DNA of 64,000 bases. It comes from UBA1858 sp965262455 (GTDB taxonomy: Bacteria > Pseudomonadota > Gammaproteobacteria > UBA4575). Positions 28,277 through 37,615 of the stretch are shown piece by piece (positions within the stretch are counted from its first letter, which is position 1; each line of letters begins with the position of its first letter). The stretch is from the NCBI GenBank assembly GCA_965262455.1, contig CBDHFH010000003.1, forward strand, positions 469,854-533,853, written 5' to 3'. The position numbers and the translations under genes are program-made. Under the pieces are notes generated by a model that did not search any database, was not told the DNA's origin, and worked only from the letters and a program-made list of their open reading frames with translations.

Positions 28277-30748
28277 ATGTCATTGAATATAAAGTTGTTT
28301 AAGCTGGGTTTTATCGGATTAATCGTTATGTCCGTCGCAGTGGTTGCGATTATGTCGACTGCGTACCTCATTTATTCTCCTCAGCTTCCACCTGTTGAGT
28401 CTTTAAAAGACGTCAAATTGCAAACTCCGTTAAAAGTTTATAGCCGTGAAGGGAAACTCATAGCAGTGTTTGGAGAAAAGCGCCGAATTCCAATGCGCTT
28501 TGAGCAAATTCCCCCAACCATGATAGATGCCTTCCTGGCGGCCGAAGATGATCGGTTTTTTGAACATCCCGGCGTTGATTACCAAGGTCTACTAAGGGCG
28601 GTGATAAATCTAGTCATCACCGGACAGAAGGCACAAGGCGGTAGCACCATCACTATGCAATTGGCGAGAAATTTCTTTTTAACCCCCGAAAGAACCTACA
28701 CGCGTAAAATAAAAGAAATCATGTTAGCCCTGCGCATTGAGCGCGAGTTTTCTAAGCAGGAAATACTTGAACTATATTTAAACAAAATCTACTTAGGGCA
28801 GCGCGCATATGGTGTCGGTGCTGCAGCCGAGGTTTATTATGGCAAAACAACACCTGATCTCACGCTTGAACAAATCGCGATGATAGCTGGTTTGCCAAAG
28901 GCGCCGTCTAAATTTAATCCAATCAGTAATATTGAGCGTGCCAGCGTGCGGCGTGATTATGTACTTGGTCGCATGCTCGAACTGGATATGATCACTCATG
29001 AAGAATATGAAATTGCCGCATCTACAAAGGTTGTCGCTAAGCGTCATGCGGCAAATATAGAAGTTGATGCACCCTATGTGGGTGAAATGGTACGTGCTGA
29101 GATGGTGGCAATGTATGGCGAAGATGCTTATTCAAATGGTTACAGTGTATACACTTCAATTGAGGCAGATAAACAACAAGCGGCCGTAGATGCCGTAAAA
29201 AGCGGCATTATTGCCTATGACCTTCGTCATGGGTATCGCGGCCCCGAAGGTAACATTCCTGTAGACAAGCTGACAGATGCGGATGTGTTAGCTGAACTGG
29301 TAGACAAAATGCCTGTGGTAGGCGGTTTGCACCCCGGCGTTGTTACGCAACTCACTGAAAATAAAGCAATTATCTCTCTAGCCAAAGAAATTATTCAAAT
29401 TGATATAGAGGCAGTGAAATGGGCGCGAAAATACAAAACACAAAATAGTATGGGACCTGTGCCCAAGCAAATGTCAGATGTATTAAATCTTGGAGACATC
29501 GTTCGTGTACAAAATACCGGTAAAGGATGGCAGCTGCGTCAACTTCCTAAGGCATCGAGTGCATTAGTCTCGCTGCGGCCAGATGACGGTGCGGTTTTGG
29601 CATTAACCGGGGGCTTTGACTTTTATGCCAGTAAATTTAATCGTGCCACTCAAGCTAAACGTCAACCGGGCTCATCGTTTAAGCCATTTATTTATTCTGC
29701 CGCACTTGAGGCCGGTTTCACGCCAGCAAGTGTAATCAATGATGCACCTGTCGTATTTGAAGATCAGGTCACTGAGGACACTTGGCGTCCACAAAATTAC
29801 TCGGGTAAGTTTTTTGGTCCCACGCGCATGAGGTTAGCGCTGACCAAATCACGCAACATGGTATCTATAAGACTATTGCGTGATATTGGCAGAAAATTCG
29901 CACGTGAACATGCCGGGAAATTCGGTTTTGACATTAAGCAACTGCCTAAGGACCTGACTCTCGCGTTGGGTAGCGCAGCGGTCGCGCCTTTGACTCTCGC
30001 CAACGCCTACGCTGTGTTTGCCAATGGCGGCTATAAAGTTGATGCCTATTTCATTGAACGTATAGAGGGACCGGATAAAGAAATATTGTTCAGGGAAAAT
30101 CCTTTGCGTGTGTGTGATGCAGAGTGTGCACGTTTGGCTACAGAAATATATATGCATGCGGAAGAGTTAGCGGAGCTTGGTATATCCGATGATGCCACTG
30201 ACGATATCGAGCAAATTGATATTCGGGTTGCACCCAGAGTTATATCCGAAATGAATGTGTATCAAATGGATAGCATGATGAAAGATGTAATTAAGTATGG
30301 CACGGGGAGGCGTGCATTATCATTAAATCGCTCTGACATTGTAGGTAAAACAGGCACCACTAACGATCAGCATGATGCGTGGTTTGCCGGCTACCACCCT
30401 AATGTAGCGACAGTGGTATGGCTTGGCTTCGATGAAAACAAACCACTCGGACGTGGTGAAGTAGGAGGCGTCGCCTCATTACCAATTTGGATTGACTACA
30501 TGCAAGTAGCGCTTCAAGGTGAGCCAACTATTGAACGTGCTTTGCCAGAGGATATGGTGATGCTGAAAGTAGATCCACAAACAGGTGAAATTATTGATCA
30601 AGAAAGTGGTATTGGCATATTAGAAGCATTTCATATTGATCAAGTACCTGGAATTGAATTCACCGGACCAACAACTGTACGTGTTAAACCTACAACGAGC
30701 ACAATCGGTGTGGATCATGGAGAGGGGCTTCCTGAGCAACTGTTCTAG
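28277..30748 (+). CDS. mrcA: Penicillin-binding protein 1A
   Basis: Bifunctional peptidoglycan synthase of 823 residues in the inner membrane. After one N-terminal helix (about 10-33) comes the glycosyltransferase domain with AAEDDRFFEHPGVDYQGLLRA and GGSTITMQLARNFFL. An OB-like insert typical of PBP1A follows. The transpeptidase domain has SSFKPF (SxxK serine), SRN, and VGKTGTTNDQHDAWFAGY. The divergent pairing with pilM is the standard context for this gene. Confidence 0.96.
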   Translation: MSLNIKLFKLGFIGLIVMSVAVVAIMSTAYLIYSPQLPPVESLKDVKLQTPLKVYSREGKLIAVFGEKRRIPMRFEQIPPTMIDAFLAAEDDRFFEHPGVDYQGLLRAVINLVITGQKAQGGSTITMQLARNFFLTPERTYTRKIKEIMLALRIEREFSKQEILELYLNKIYLGQRAYGVGAAAEVYYGKTTPDLTLEQIAMIAGLPKAPSKFNPISNIERASVRRDYVLGRMLELDMITHEEYEIAASTKVVAKRHAANIEVDAPYVGEMVRAEMVAMYGEDAYSNGYSVYTSIEADKQQAAVDAVKSGIIAYDLRHGYRGPEGNIPVDKLTDADVLAELVDKMPVVGGLHPGVVTQLTENKAIISLAKEIIQIDIEAVKWARKYKTQNSMGPVPKQMSDVLNLGDIVRVQNTGKGWQLRQLPKASSALVSLRPDDGAVLALTGGFDFYASKFNRATQAKRQPGSSFKPFIYSAALEAGFTPASVINDAPVVFEDQVTEDTWRPQNYSGKFFGPTRMRLALTKSRNMVSIRLLRDIGRKFAREHAGKFGFDIKQLPKDLTLALGSAAVAPLTLANAYAVFANGGYKVDAYFIERIEGPDKEILFRENPLRVCDAECARLATEIYMHAEELAELGISDDATDDIEQIDIRVAPRVISEMNVYQMDSMMKDVIKYGTGRRALSLNRSDIVGKTGTTNDQHDAWFAGYHPNVATVVWLGFDENKPLGRGEVGGVASLPIWIDYMQVALQGEPTIERALPEDMVMLKVDPQTGEIIDQESGIGILEAFHIDQVPGIEFTGPTTVRVKPTTSTIGVDHGEGLPEQLF

Positions 30749-30799
30749 ATGCTTTTCTAGAGTCTACACAGCAAGCATTTATGAACTCAAGTTGATACC

Positions 30800-31861
30800 T
30801 TAGTGTTTAGATTCGCTATAGCTATGAACGAAATCAACTAACACTTTAACTTTATCTGGATCAATGCCCGGATGAATGCCGTGGCCTAAATTAAACACAT
30901 GCCCGGTAGTGCCATCAAAGTCATCGATGATTTGTTGTGCATGTTGAATAATTGATTCCTTTGAACTGTATAACACCCCTGGGTCAAGGTTGCCTTGAAG
31001 CGCGACTTTATTTTCGATTAGCTTTTTAGCTTCAGCAATATTGACAGTCCAATCCAATCCTACTGCGTTGGCGCCTGAGTTTGCTAAATCAGGGAGTGAA
31101 TGATTCGCTCCTTTTGAAAATAGTGTCACAGGGATTGTTTGGTCTTCATAACTTGTGTTGAGTTGTTCGACAATGCTTATCATTGAAGCTAATGAATAGT
31201 GTCGATAGTCTTCGGGTGTGAGAGCTCCGCCCCATGTGTCAAATATCATCACCGCTTGAGCGCCCGCTTCGATTTGGGCATTTAAGTAATTGGCAACACT
31301 GTCACTCAAGATGGTTAGTAATTGTTGCATGGCATCTGGTGCGTCATACAACATTGCCTTTACTTTACTGAACTCTTTGGATGAACCGCCTTCAACCATA
31401 TAGGTGGCTAATGTCCACGGGCTGCCTGAGAATCCAATCAATGGAACACGATCGTTAAGCTCATGACGAATTAAAGAGACAGCATCAACGACATAGCGAA
31501 GATCAGAACTAGGATCGGGGACATGGAGTTTATTTATATCACTTTTAGTCTTGACTGGATTGGTGAAACTAGGACCATCGCCTTCTTTGAACTGTAGTCC
31601 CAAACCCATTGCATCTGGAATTGTTAAAATGTCGGAAAAAAGTATCGCTGCATCTAAATCAAATCTTGTGAGTGGTTGAAGTGTTACTTCACATGCAAGC
31701 TCAGGTGTTTTGCATAATGTTAAGAAGTCGCCTGCCTTTTTTCTGGTAGCACGATATTCCGGTAAATAGCGACCAGCTTGACGCATAATCCATATTGGAG
31801 TTTTATCAACAGGTTGACGAAGTAATGCGCGAATAAAGCGATCGTTTTTCAATGCAGACAT
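30800..31861 (-). CDS. hemE: Uroporphyrinogen III decarboxylase
   Basis: Converts uroporphyrinogen III to coproporphyrinogen III in heme synthesis. The 353-residue length is normal. The conserved N-terminus PVDKTPIWIMRQAGRYLPEYR carries the catalytic-loop Arg, and AAILFSDILTIPDAMGLGL has the essential Asp. GFSGSPWTLATYMVEGG and FNLGHGIHPG are also present. It fits the high heme demand implied by the oxidase genes nearby. It is transcribed convergently to mrcA. Confidence 0.97.
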   Translation of the reverse strand: MSALKNDRFIRALLRQPVDKTPIWIMRQAGRYLPEYRATRKKAGDFLTLCKTPELACEVTLQPLTRFDLDAAILFSDILTIPDAMGLGLQFKEGDGPSFTNPVKTKSDINKLHVPDPSSDLRYVVDAVSLIRHELNDRVPLIGFSGSPWTLATYMVEGGSSKEFSKVKAMLYDAPDAMQQLLTILSDSVANYLNAQIEAGAQAVMIFDTWGGALTPEDYRHYSLASMISIVEQLNTSYEDQTIPVTLFSKGANHSLPDLANSGANAVGLDWTVNIAEAKKLIENKVALQGNLDPGVLYSSKESIIQHAQQIIDDFDGTTGHVFNLGHGIHPGIDPDKVKVLVDFVHSYSESKH

Positions 31862-31965
31862 GATGTTTTTTAATTTGCTTCCATTGCTATGTATGTGTGA
31901 AAGCCTATCTGATGCTGGGGTTGTTGCGAAGATATATTTTTATTGCACAGTGTAAGAGGAAGAGT

Positions 31966-32427
31966 TTAGCGAGCTGTGAGTTTTGATTTTATTTGCCGAC
32001 TCACCTGACCCATATCTGCGCGGCCTTGCAGCTGTGGTTTTAATATTGCCATCACTGCACCCATGTCTTTCATTGATGAGGCCGAGGTCTGTGACATTGC
32101 TTGATCGATCAGTTGAGTGATTTCTTGCTCACTGAGTGCTTGCGGCAAATACTGGCAAATTACCTCAAGTTCCATTTTTTCTTTTTCGGCGAGGTCATTT
32201 CGGCCAGCCCCTTCGAATTGCTCGATAGATTCTCGTCGTTGTTTGCTCATTTTGTCGATGATGGCAATGATCTGTTGATTATCGAGATCTTCTCGTGAGT
32301 CAACTTCGACCTGTTTTATTGCAGCGAGTATCAAGCGAATAGTCGCCAGCTGCTCTTTATTAGCGCTTTTCATGGCTGATTTCATATCGGCCATGATGGT
32401 TTCTTTGAGAGGACTAGAATTAGCCAC
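31966..32427 (-). CDS. YqeY-like protein (GatB/YqeY domain)
   Basis: A 153-residue cytoplasmic protein of the YqeY family, related to the C-terminal tRNA-binding domain of GatB. Its own function is not firmly known. It shows LKETIMADMKSAMKSANKEQLATIRLILAAIKQ and QYLPQALSEQEI, with GAVMAILKPQLQGRADMGQVSRQIK at the end. The GTG start at 32427 keeps the family-like N-terminal LKE segment; an ATG at 32394 would cut it. It follows rpsU by 14 bases, a very common pairing (rpsU-yqeY). Confidence 0.92.
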   Translation of the reverse strand: MANSSPLKETIMADMKSAMKSANKEQLATIRLILAAIKQVEVDSREDLDNQQIIAIIDKMSKQRRESIEQFEGAGRNDLAEKEKMELEVICQYLPQALSEQEITQLIDQAMSQTSASSMKDMGAVMAILKPQLQGRADMGQVSRQIKSKLTAR

Positions 32428-32441
32428 TAAGTTATTGATTC

Positions 32442-32657
32442 TTAGTAGAGACGGCGTCGTTTTAGGGTGGTTCGGAAAACGCGCTTCAAATTACGCTTTA
32501 CGGCCGCAGCCGCTTTACGTTTACGCACCGCAGTGGGCTTTTCATAAAATTCTCTGCGACGCACTTCTGTTAATACACCGGCTTTTTCACAAGAACGGCG
32601 AAACCTTCTTAAGGCGACATCAAATGGCTCGTTTTCTTTAACTCTAACTCCAGGCAT
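32442..32657 (-). CDS. rpsU: 30S ribosomal protein S21
   Basis: A 71-residue basic protein of the small subunit. ATG 32657 starts the family sequence MPGVRVKENEPFDVALRRFRR and is preceded by GAGG; the frame upstream of it is non-coding extension. The rest, REFYEKPTAVRKRKAAA...KR, is typical. Here rpsU is coupled to yqeY and divergent from tsaD; in E. coli it heads rpsU-dnaG-rpoD. Confidence 0.97.
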   Translation of the reverse strand: MPGVRVKENEPFDVALRRFRRSCEKAGVLTEVRRREFYEKPTAVRKRKAAAAVKRNLKRVFRTTLKRRRLY

Positions 32658-32700
32658 AAATCCTCGTATTGCGTATAGTGATTCATCAAAAGGACGGTGG

Positions 32701-32728
32701 ATTATAAATGCGCTATGCTCGATTACAA
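32701..32728 (-). promoter_or_regulatory. Sigma-70-like promoter for rpsU
   Basis: On the minus strand TTGTAA (32728-32723), a 16-base spacer, then TATAAT (32706-32701), which lies 43 bases before the rpsU ATG. It is the best -35/-10 pair seen in the window. Confidence 0.65.
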
Positions 32729-32780
32729 CCAAAAACTGGTGATTTCTCCATATTTTATTCAGGAATGTGCAAAATAGCTT

Positions 32781-33791
32781 ATGAACGTAATGGGAATTGA
32801 GTCGTCATGTGATGAAACGGGTGTGGCCATTGTTAATGATGAGGGCAAGGTGCTAGCGGATCGGCTTTATAGTCAAGTTGCGGTTCATGCTCAATTTGGC
32901 GGTGTGGTACCAGAATTAGCCTCGCGGGACCATATTCGTAAGTTAACTCCACTAGTGAAGGAATGTATTCAAGAAGCAGCACTTGAAGTTAAGGATATTG
33001 ATGCTGTTGCTTACACTGCTGGTCCAGGGCTGATAGGCGCGCTGTTTGTGGGAGCGTCATACGGTCAGTCACTCGCCTGGTCGTTAGGGGTTCCTTCAAT
33101 ACCTGTGCATCACATGGAAGCGCACTTGCTGGTGCCTTTCCTTCATCAAACTTCTGGCTTGAGCTTTCCTTTTTTATGTCTGCTTGTGTCTGGTGGCCAT
33201 ACGCTAATTGTGCAAGCCAATCAGCTCGGAAATTATCACGTGCTTGGTCAAAGCAGAGATGACGCTGTCGGTGAAGCATTTGATAAAGTAGCTAAACAGC
33301 TTGGTCTGGGTTATCCCGGCGGGCCTCTAATCGAGCGTCTCGCGAAGCAGTCGGTGAATAAACGCAATGACTTTCCCCGTCCGATGATTGATCACGCAAG
33401 CTTAGACTTTAGCTTTAGCGGCCTAAAAACGCATACCTTGTTGGAGTATAAAAAGAGCGCGGATTGTGAATCGGATAAAGCAGATATTGCCTATGCATTT
33501 CAAGAAGCGGTCACTGATACTTTATTCGTGAAATGCGAACGTGCACTTGAACAAACAGGTTTATCTACATTAGTGGTGGCTGGAGGTGTTAGTGCCAATC
33601 AAAGTTTAAGGAAAAAGTTCTCCTGCTTAAGTGAGCAGGGTAAGCAGGTTATTTTTCCTGAGTTAAGTGTATGTACGGATAATGGCTTGATGATAGCCTA
33701 TGCTGGTTTGCACTATGCGATGCAGGGTAAGTTTGCCGAAACGAATAGCATAAAAGTGCAGCCTCGCTGGTCATTGGAGGCATTAAATTAG
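32781..33791 (+). CDS. tsaD: tRNA N6-threonylcarbamoyladenosine transferase subunit TsaD
   Basis: With TsaB and TsaE it transfers the threonylcarbamoyl group to A37 of ANN-decoding tRNAs. It has 336 residues. The N-terminal GIESSCDETGVAI, the metal ligands in VHHMEAHLL (H111, H115), SGGHTLI and the C-terminal VVAGGVSANQSLR are all present. Divergent from rpsU, as in E. coli. Its 3' end overlaps plsY by four bases. Confidence 0.97.
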   Translation: MNVMGIESSCDETGVAIVNDEGKVLADRLYSQVAVHAQFGGVVPELASRDHIRKLTPLVKECIQEAALEVKDIDAVAYTAGPGLIGALFVGASYGQSLAWSLGVPSIPVHHMEAHLLVPFLHQTSGLSFPFLCLLVSGGHTLIVQANQLGNYHVLGQSRDDAVGEAFDKVAKQLGLGYPGGPLIERLAKQSVNKRNDFPRPMIDHASLDFSFSGLKTHTLLEYKKSADCESDKADIAYAFQEAVTDTLFVKCERALEQTGLSTLVVAGGVSANQSLRKKFSCLSEQGKQVIFPELSVCTDNGLMIAYAGLHYAMQGKFAETNSIKVQPRWSLEALN

Positions 33792-34390
33792 TGGCCACTG
33801 TTTATTTTATCTTCTTTACCTGAGAGTAAATTTTTAATATTTGAACGATGTCGCCATATCACCAGAGCAGCAATAATTATGCATGTTTGAGTGACGCTAG
33901 TTGGCAGATTAAGAAAATAAGATGATAACGGAAGTGCCGTGATTGCCACCAATGCTGCAACAGAGGAGTATCCGCTAAGTTTTGCTGTGACAAGCCATAG
34001 TGTTACCCATACCAAGGCAAGTAGCCATTGGATACCTAATATCACGCCTAATGTGGTTGCCACCCCCTTACCACCAGCAAAGCGATAGTACATGGGGTAC
34101 ATATGTCCAATAACTGCGGCTAAACCCATCATGCAAAGAACAGTGAGTTCTACCCCTAGCCAACGTGCAATCAATAGCGGGATAAGCCCTTTGAGCAGAT
34201 CTCCTATAAGGGTGAGTACAGCCGCTTTCTTACTCCCGGTACGCAACATGTTTGTCGCGCCTGGATTACCCGAACCTAGCTGGCGTGGGTCTGGTAGTCT
34301 CATAACACGAGCAATAATGATTGAGCTGGAAATAGCACCAATAAGATAACTGATCAAAATAGCAAGTAAGTGTGTGATGCTAACTGACAT
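33788..34390 (-). CDS. plsY: Glycerol-3-phosphate acyltransferase PlsY
   Basis: Inner-membrane enzyme that acylates glycerol-3-phosphate from acyl-phosphate, the first step of phospholipid synthesis. It has 200 residues with about five hydrophobic helices. Conserved loops are DPRQLGSGNPGATNMLRTGSK, GHMYPMYYRFAGGKGVATTLG and WRHRSNIKNLLSG. The tsaD-plsY neighbourhood (often with folB) is common in gammaproteobacteria; here folB is elsewhere, at 63109. Confidence 0.96.
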   Translation of the reverse strand: MSVSITHLLAILISYLIGAISSSIIIARVMRLPDPRQLGSGNPGATNMLRTGSKKAAVLTLIGDLLKGLIPLLIARWLGVELTVLCMMGLAAVIGHMYPMYYRFAGGKGVATTLGVILGIQWLLALVWVTLWLVTAKLSGYSSVAALVAITALPLSSYFLNLPTSVTQTCIIIAALVIWRHRSNIKNLLSGKEDKINSGH

Positions 34391-34415
34391 ATAAAATTAC
34401 AATTAAGCTAACGGC

Positions 34416-35150
34416 GTGAATAAAGAAATAATATTATTTACTGGTTGGGGTGCAACCTGTGATGTTTGGAAGTTAATTATTCCAGCAATAAGTGAGTGTT
34501 ACCAGGCGAATTGTCATGCACCATCGTGGCAAGCAGAGAACACTATGCACACAGGGTTAAAAAATTTTGATCAGTACATTGATCAGCTCGCAGCAAGTAT
34601 CAATAAATCTGTATTTGTTCTTGCTTGGTCTATGGGTGGGTTATTAGCTATTGCTTTGGCAACGCGTCACCCAAATTTGGTTAAAAATATTTGTTTTATT
34701 TCTTCTGTGCCTACTTTTGTAGCTGAACACGATGCGAATGCTGGTATAAATTTTGACTGGTATCAAACTTTCCAACATCATTATGAACAACAGCCAATTA
34801 AAACCTTACAAAGATTCCTAAAACTGCAAGTCCAAGGTGATGCATTTGCTAAATCGACCTTGCGTGAATTAAAAAACATTTGTCCATTTGAAGAATATAA
34901 TTTAGCTGAATGTGGTGTCGGATTGGAGTTGTTAAAAAAGATAAACTATCAAGCAGAATTAAGCCATCTTAGTTGCCAGATTTGCTTTATTCATGGGGTG
35001 GAGGATGCAGTAGTGAAAGTTGAGTCTGCACGACATTTTGCAACGCTTTGTCAGGCACCACTACACCTAATTGAGCATGCTGGACATGTGCCACACCTCT
35101 CTCATCCTAATGAAGTATTAGCGGCCATGGAGGGCCACTTTGAAATGTGA
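34416..35150 (+). CDS. bioH: Pimeloyl-ACP methyl ester esterase BioH
   Basis: Alpha/beta hydrolase that removes the methyl group at the end of pimeloyl-ACP synthesis for biotin. It has 244 residues from a GTG start. FTGWGATCDVW is the oxyanion-hole strand, S72 sits in AWSMGG, an Asp lies in HGVEDAVV, and the His is in EHAGHVPHLSHP. The last bases overlap the bioC start (GTGA), which supports the call. The sequence alone would not separate it from other esterases. Confidence 0.9.
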   Translation: MNKEIILFTGWGATCDVWKLIIPAISECYQANCHAPSWQAENTMHTGLKNFDQYIDQLAASINKSVFVLAWSMGGLLAIALATRHPNLVKNICFISSVPTFVAEHDANAGINFDWYQTFQHHYEQQPIKTLQRFLKLQVQGDAFAKSTLRELKNICPFEEYNLAECGVGLELLKKINYQAELSHLSCQICFIHGVEDAVVKVESARHFATLCQAPLHLIEHAGHVPHLSHPNEVLAAMEGHFEM

Positions 35151-36016
35151 ATACACGCGCATTGTCGACACAATTTTCAAAACAGAAAATTAAAACTGCT
35201 TTTTCGCGCGCAGCCCGAACATACGATGCTGCTGCGGTTTTGCAAAAAGAAATTTTGGCGCGCTTAATTGAAAAGCTCAAAGTGTTACATCCCGAGGAGG
35301 TAAATAATTTACTCGATGTAGGCAGTGGCACAGGTCTGGCCAGCCAACCACTTACAAGTATGTTTGGTAAGGAAAGTTACTTTGCATGTGATGTGTCGCA
35401 AGCAATGCTTATGTTTGCTAAACAACAATATGAACAAATCAACCATCGCCCTGTGTGTGCAGATGTAGAAGCGTTACCTTATGCCGGTGATTTTTTTGAT
35501 ATTGTTTTTTCAGCATCTACATATCAATGGTGCAACGACATCGAAAAAGCATTTATTGGGAATTATCAGATTCTAAAACAAGACGGGCTATTTATTTTCT
35601 CCACCTTCGGCCCAGGCACTTTAAAAGAATTGCGTGAGTGTTTTGCCAAAGTCGACAATCAAGCGCATGTCTCATCTTTCCATGACATGCAGTCGCTGGG
35701 AGATGGACTTTTGGCGACAGGTTATTCGGATGTTGTCATAGAGTCTGAAGTTATTACTGTGGAATATTCTAAACCCCTGCTGCTGCTGAACGATTTGCGC
35801 GCGACAGGTGCAACAAATCACTTAGAGGGGCGAGCTCGCCACCTAATGGGGAAGTCGCGGATCAAGAGTATGCTCCAAGAATATGAAAAATTAGTATTGG
35901 CCAACCAAAAATACCCTGCTAGTTATGAAGTTATTTATGGACATGGCTGGAAGCGCTCTGGTCTGCAACCGAACCAGGGAAGTGCCTCAGATTGGCAACC
36001 GATCAGATTCAGCTGA
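35147..36016 (+). CDS. bioC: Malonyl-ACP O-methyltransferase BioC
   Basis: SAM-dependent methyltransferase of 289 residues that starts the biotin pimeloyl chain. It has FSRAARTYDAAAVLQKEIL, typical of BioC, the SAM-binding loop NNLLDVGSGTGLAS, FDIVFSASTYQWCND, and a C-terminal INNLRATGATN-like LNDLRATGATNHL. The GTG start overlaps bioH by four bases. bioA, bioB, bioD and bioF are not in the window. Confidence 0.95.
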   Translation: MNTRALSTQFSKQKIKTAFSRAARTYDAAAVLQKEILARLIEKLKVLHPEEVNNLLDVGSGTGLASQPLTSMFGKESYFACDVSQAMLMFAKQQYEQINHRPVCADVEALPYAGDFFDIVFSASTYQWCNDIEKAFIGNYQILKQDGLFIFSTFGPGTLKELRECFAKVDNQAHVSSFHDMQSLGDGLLATGYSDVVIESEVITVEYSKPLLLLNDLRATGATNHLEGRARHLMGKSRIKSMLQEYEKLVLANQKYPASYEVIYGHGWKRSGLQPNQGSASDWQPIRFS

Positions 36017-36235
36017 ATTGGTTAATATTTACTCTGTAGAAATGAAATTTAGTACTCTGCATACGAATTGTGCGTATTCTGTTCAGGCCAATGCTGATAT
36101 ATGTCAATCGAGGTCTAATCAATCGATAAAAAATCTATTAGAGTAGCTATGACTTCTATACTAATCATTGCTAGTATTAGCATATAAGTATTCACTGTAA
36201 TTGAGTAATCTAAGTTAAGAATAAATAGGTGCCCT

Positions 36236-36715
36236 ATGGAGACAGAGGCAGTAGCAGAAAGGAAGCTTTCACGTTTCGTTGTGATGCCTAACTGTTCTAT
36301 GTCATGGCAGGAAAACAAGGTCTTTGTCGCTAGCTTGGCATTTATCTCATTCAGTATCGCCGGTGCCTTTGCGTTACAGGGATTTTGGATGATTTTACCT
36401 TTCGCAGGCCTAGAGATCTTATTATTAACAGGGATACTATATTGGACCGGCTTGCAGTCGACGCATCGTGAAGTAATTTCAATAGATGCCGACAACGTAC
36501 ACATAGAAATAGGGCGCAGAAAAACACGCCAAATATATGAGTTTCAGCGGGCATGGACGAAAATAGAATTACTTCCACCAGCGTTACCGAGTAGACACAG
36601 TAAACTGGTGATGAGATCAAAAGGGAAAGCGCTAGAATTGGGAGCATGTTTAACTGAGCAAGAGCGTAAAGAGCTTGCTATATCTTTGAGAAAAGCACTT
36701 TTACCATCAGATTAA
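36236..36715 (+). CDS. DUF2244 membrane protein
   Basis: A 159-residue protein with two adjacent hydrophobic helices (about 29-70) and a C-terminal soluble domain (IEIGRRKTRQIYEFQRAWTKIEL, ending in LSKAL-like LRKALLPSD). This matches the DUF2244 family, commonly found just before cytochrome c oxidase subunit II. AGGTG lies a few bases before the ATG. A role in oxidase assembly is inferred only from location. Confidence 0.8.
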   Translation: METEAVAERKLSRFVVMPNCSMSWQENKVFVASLAFISFSIAGAFALQGFWMILPFAGLEILLLTGILYWTGLQSTHREVISIDADNVHIEIGRRKTRQIYEFQRAWTKIELLPPALPSRHSKLVMRSKGKALELGACLTEQERKELAISLRKALLPSD

Positions 36716-36743
36716 AACGTTTTTTATATAGGGAGTATTAAAA

Positions 36744-37559
36744 ATGAGTGGTAACAACTGGCTTAAATGGCTTTCAGCCGTTGGCGGAGTATTTGCATTG
36801 GCTAATTTTGCAAATGCCGGTCAGCCAATCAATATGCCTGTGGGCGTTACTGATATCAGTAAAGATGTGTTTGATATGCACATGATCGCACTCTGGTTAT
36901 GTGTCGTCATCGCGATACTTGTATTTGGAGTAATGTTCTATTCAATTTTTGCACATCGCAAGTCGAGAGGTGTGACTCCAGCTAACTTTCATGAAAGCAC
37001 TACCGTGGAAGCAATTTGGACAACTATTCCATTTTTGATTTTAATTGGACTTGCTATTCCAGCAACGACCACACTGGTTGCAATGGAAGATACTAGTGAT
37101 TACGAACTCACGGTCAAGATTACCGGTTATCAATGGTTGTGGCATTACGAATACATTGATGAAGGCGTTGATTTCTACAGCGTACTCAAGACACCTAGAA
37201 GCCAGATAAATAATAATGAAGACAAGTCAGACAATTATCTATTGGAAGTAGATAATGAGCTCGTCTTGCCTGTCGGTAAAAAGGTACGTTTCCTTATCAC
37301 TGCTAATGACGTTAATCATGCATGGTGGGTGCCTGATCTGGCTGTTAAGAAAGATGCTATACCAGGTTTCATTAACGAGGCCTGGACTAAAATTAATACT
37401 GCCGGGACTTACCGAGGACAGTGCGCTGAGCTATGTGGACGTGATCATGGCTTTATGCCGATCGTTGTGCGTGCTGTTGAAGAGTCGGAGTTCCAGCAGT
37501 TTTTAGCAGACAACACAACACTCGAGACAAATACTGAGCTCGCGTCGGTTACTCAATAA
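36744..37559 (+). CDS. coxB: Cytochrome c oxidase subunit II
   Basis: Carries the CuA centre that takes electrons from cytochrome c. It has 271 residues: an N-terminal signal-like helix, two membrane helices (about 47-68 and 87-108), then the periplasmic cupredoxin domain. TGYQWLWHYEY, NDVNHAWWVPDLAVKKDAIPG and the CuA ligand set CAELCGRDHGFM are intact. There is no C-terminal cytochrome c domain. A GGGAG precedes the ATG. It heads the coxB-coxA-ctaG-coxC set. Confidence 0.97.
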   Translation: MSGNNWLKWLSAVGGVFALANFANAGQPINMPVGVTDISKDVFDMHMIALWLCVVIAILVFGVMFYSIFAHRKSRGVTPANFHESTTVEAIWTTIPFLILIGLAIPATTTLVAMEDTSDYELTVKITGYQWLWHYEYIDEGVDFYSVLKTPRSQINNNEDKSDNYLLEVDNELVLPVGKKVRFLITANDVNHAWWVPDLAVKKDAIPGFINEAWTKINTAGTYRGQCAELCGRDHGFMPIVVRAVEESEFQQFLADNTTLETNTELASVTQ

Positions 37560-37615
37560 ATAGACGCGCAGTCTGCAAGAATTTAATTTAATGTATCAAA
37601 CTTAAGGAGTACACA

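Noticed and set aside
30748..30790. Terminator between mrcA and hemE
   Set aside because: Overlapping TCTAGA and ATGCTT/AAGCAT inverted repeats occur, but none forms a GC-rich stem with a T-run.
32658..32732. N-terminal extension of rpsU by 25 residues
   Set aside because: The frame is open upstream, but the family sequence and the GAGG site both place the start at 32657, and the promoter lies inside the extension.
36115..36504. 129-residue frame on the minus strand opposite the DUF2244 gene
   Set aside because: It lies almost wholly opposite a gene with a recognised family, a good ribosome binding site and an expected position; the antisense protein has no recognisable features.
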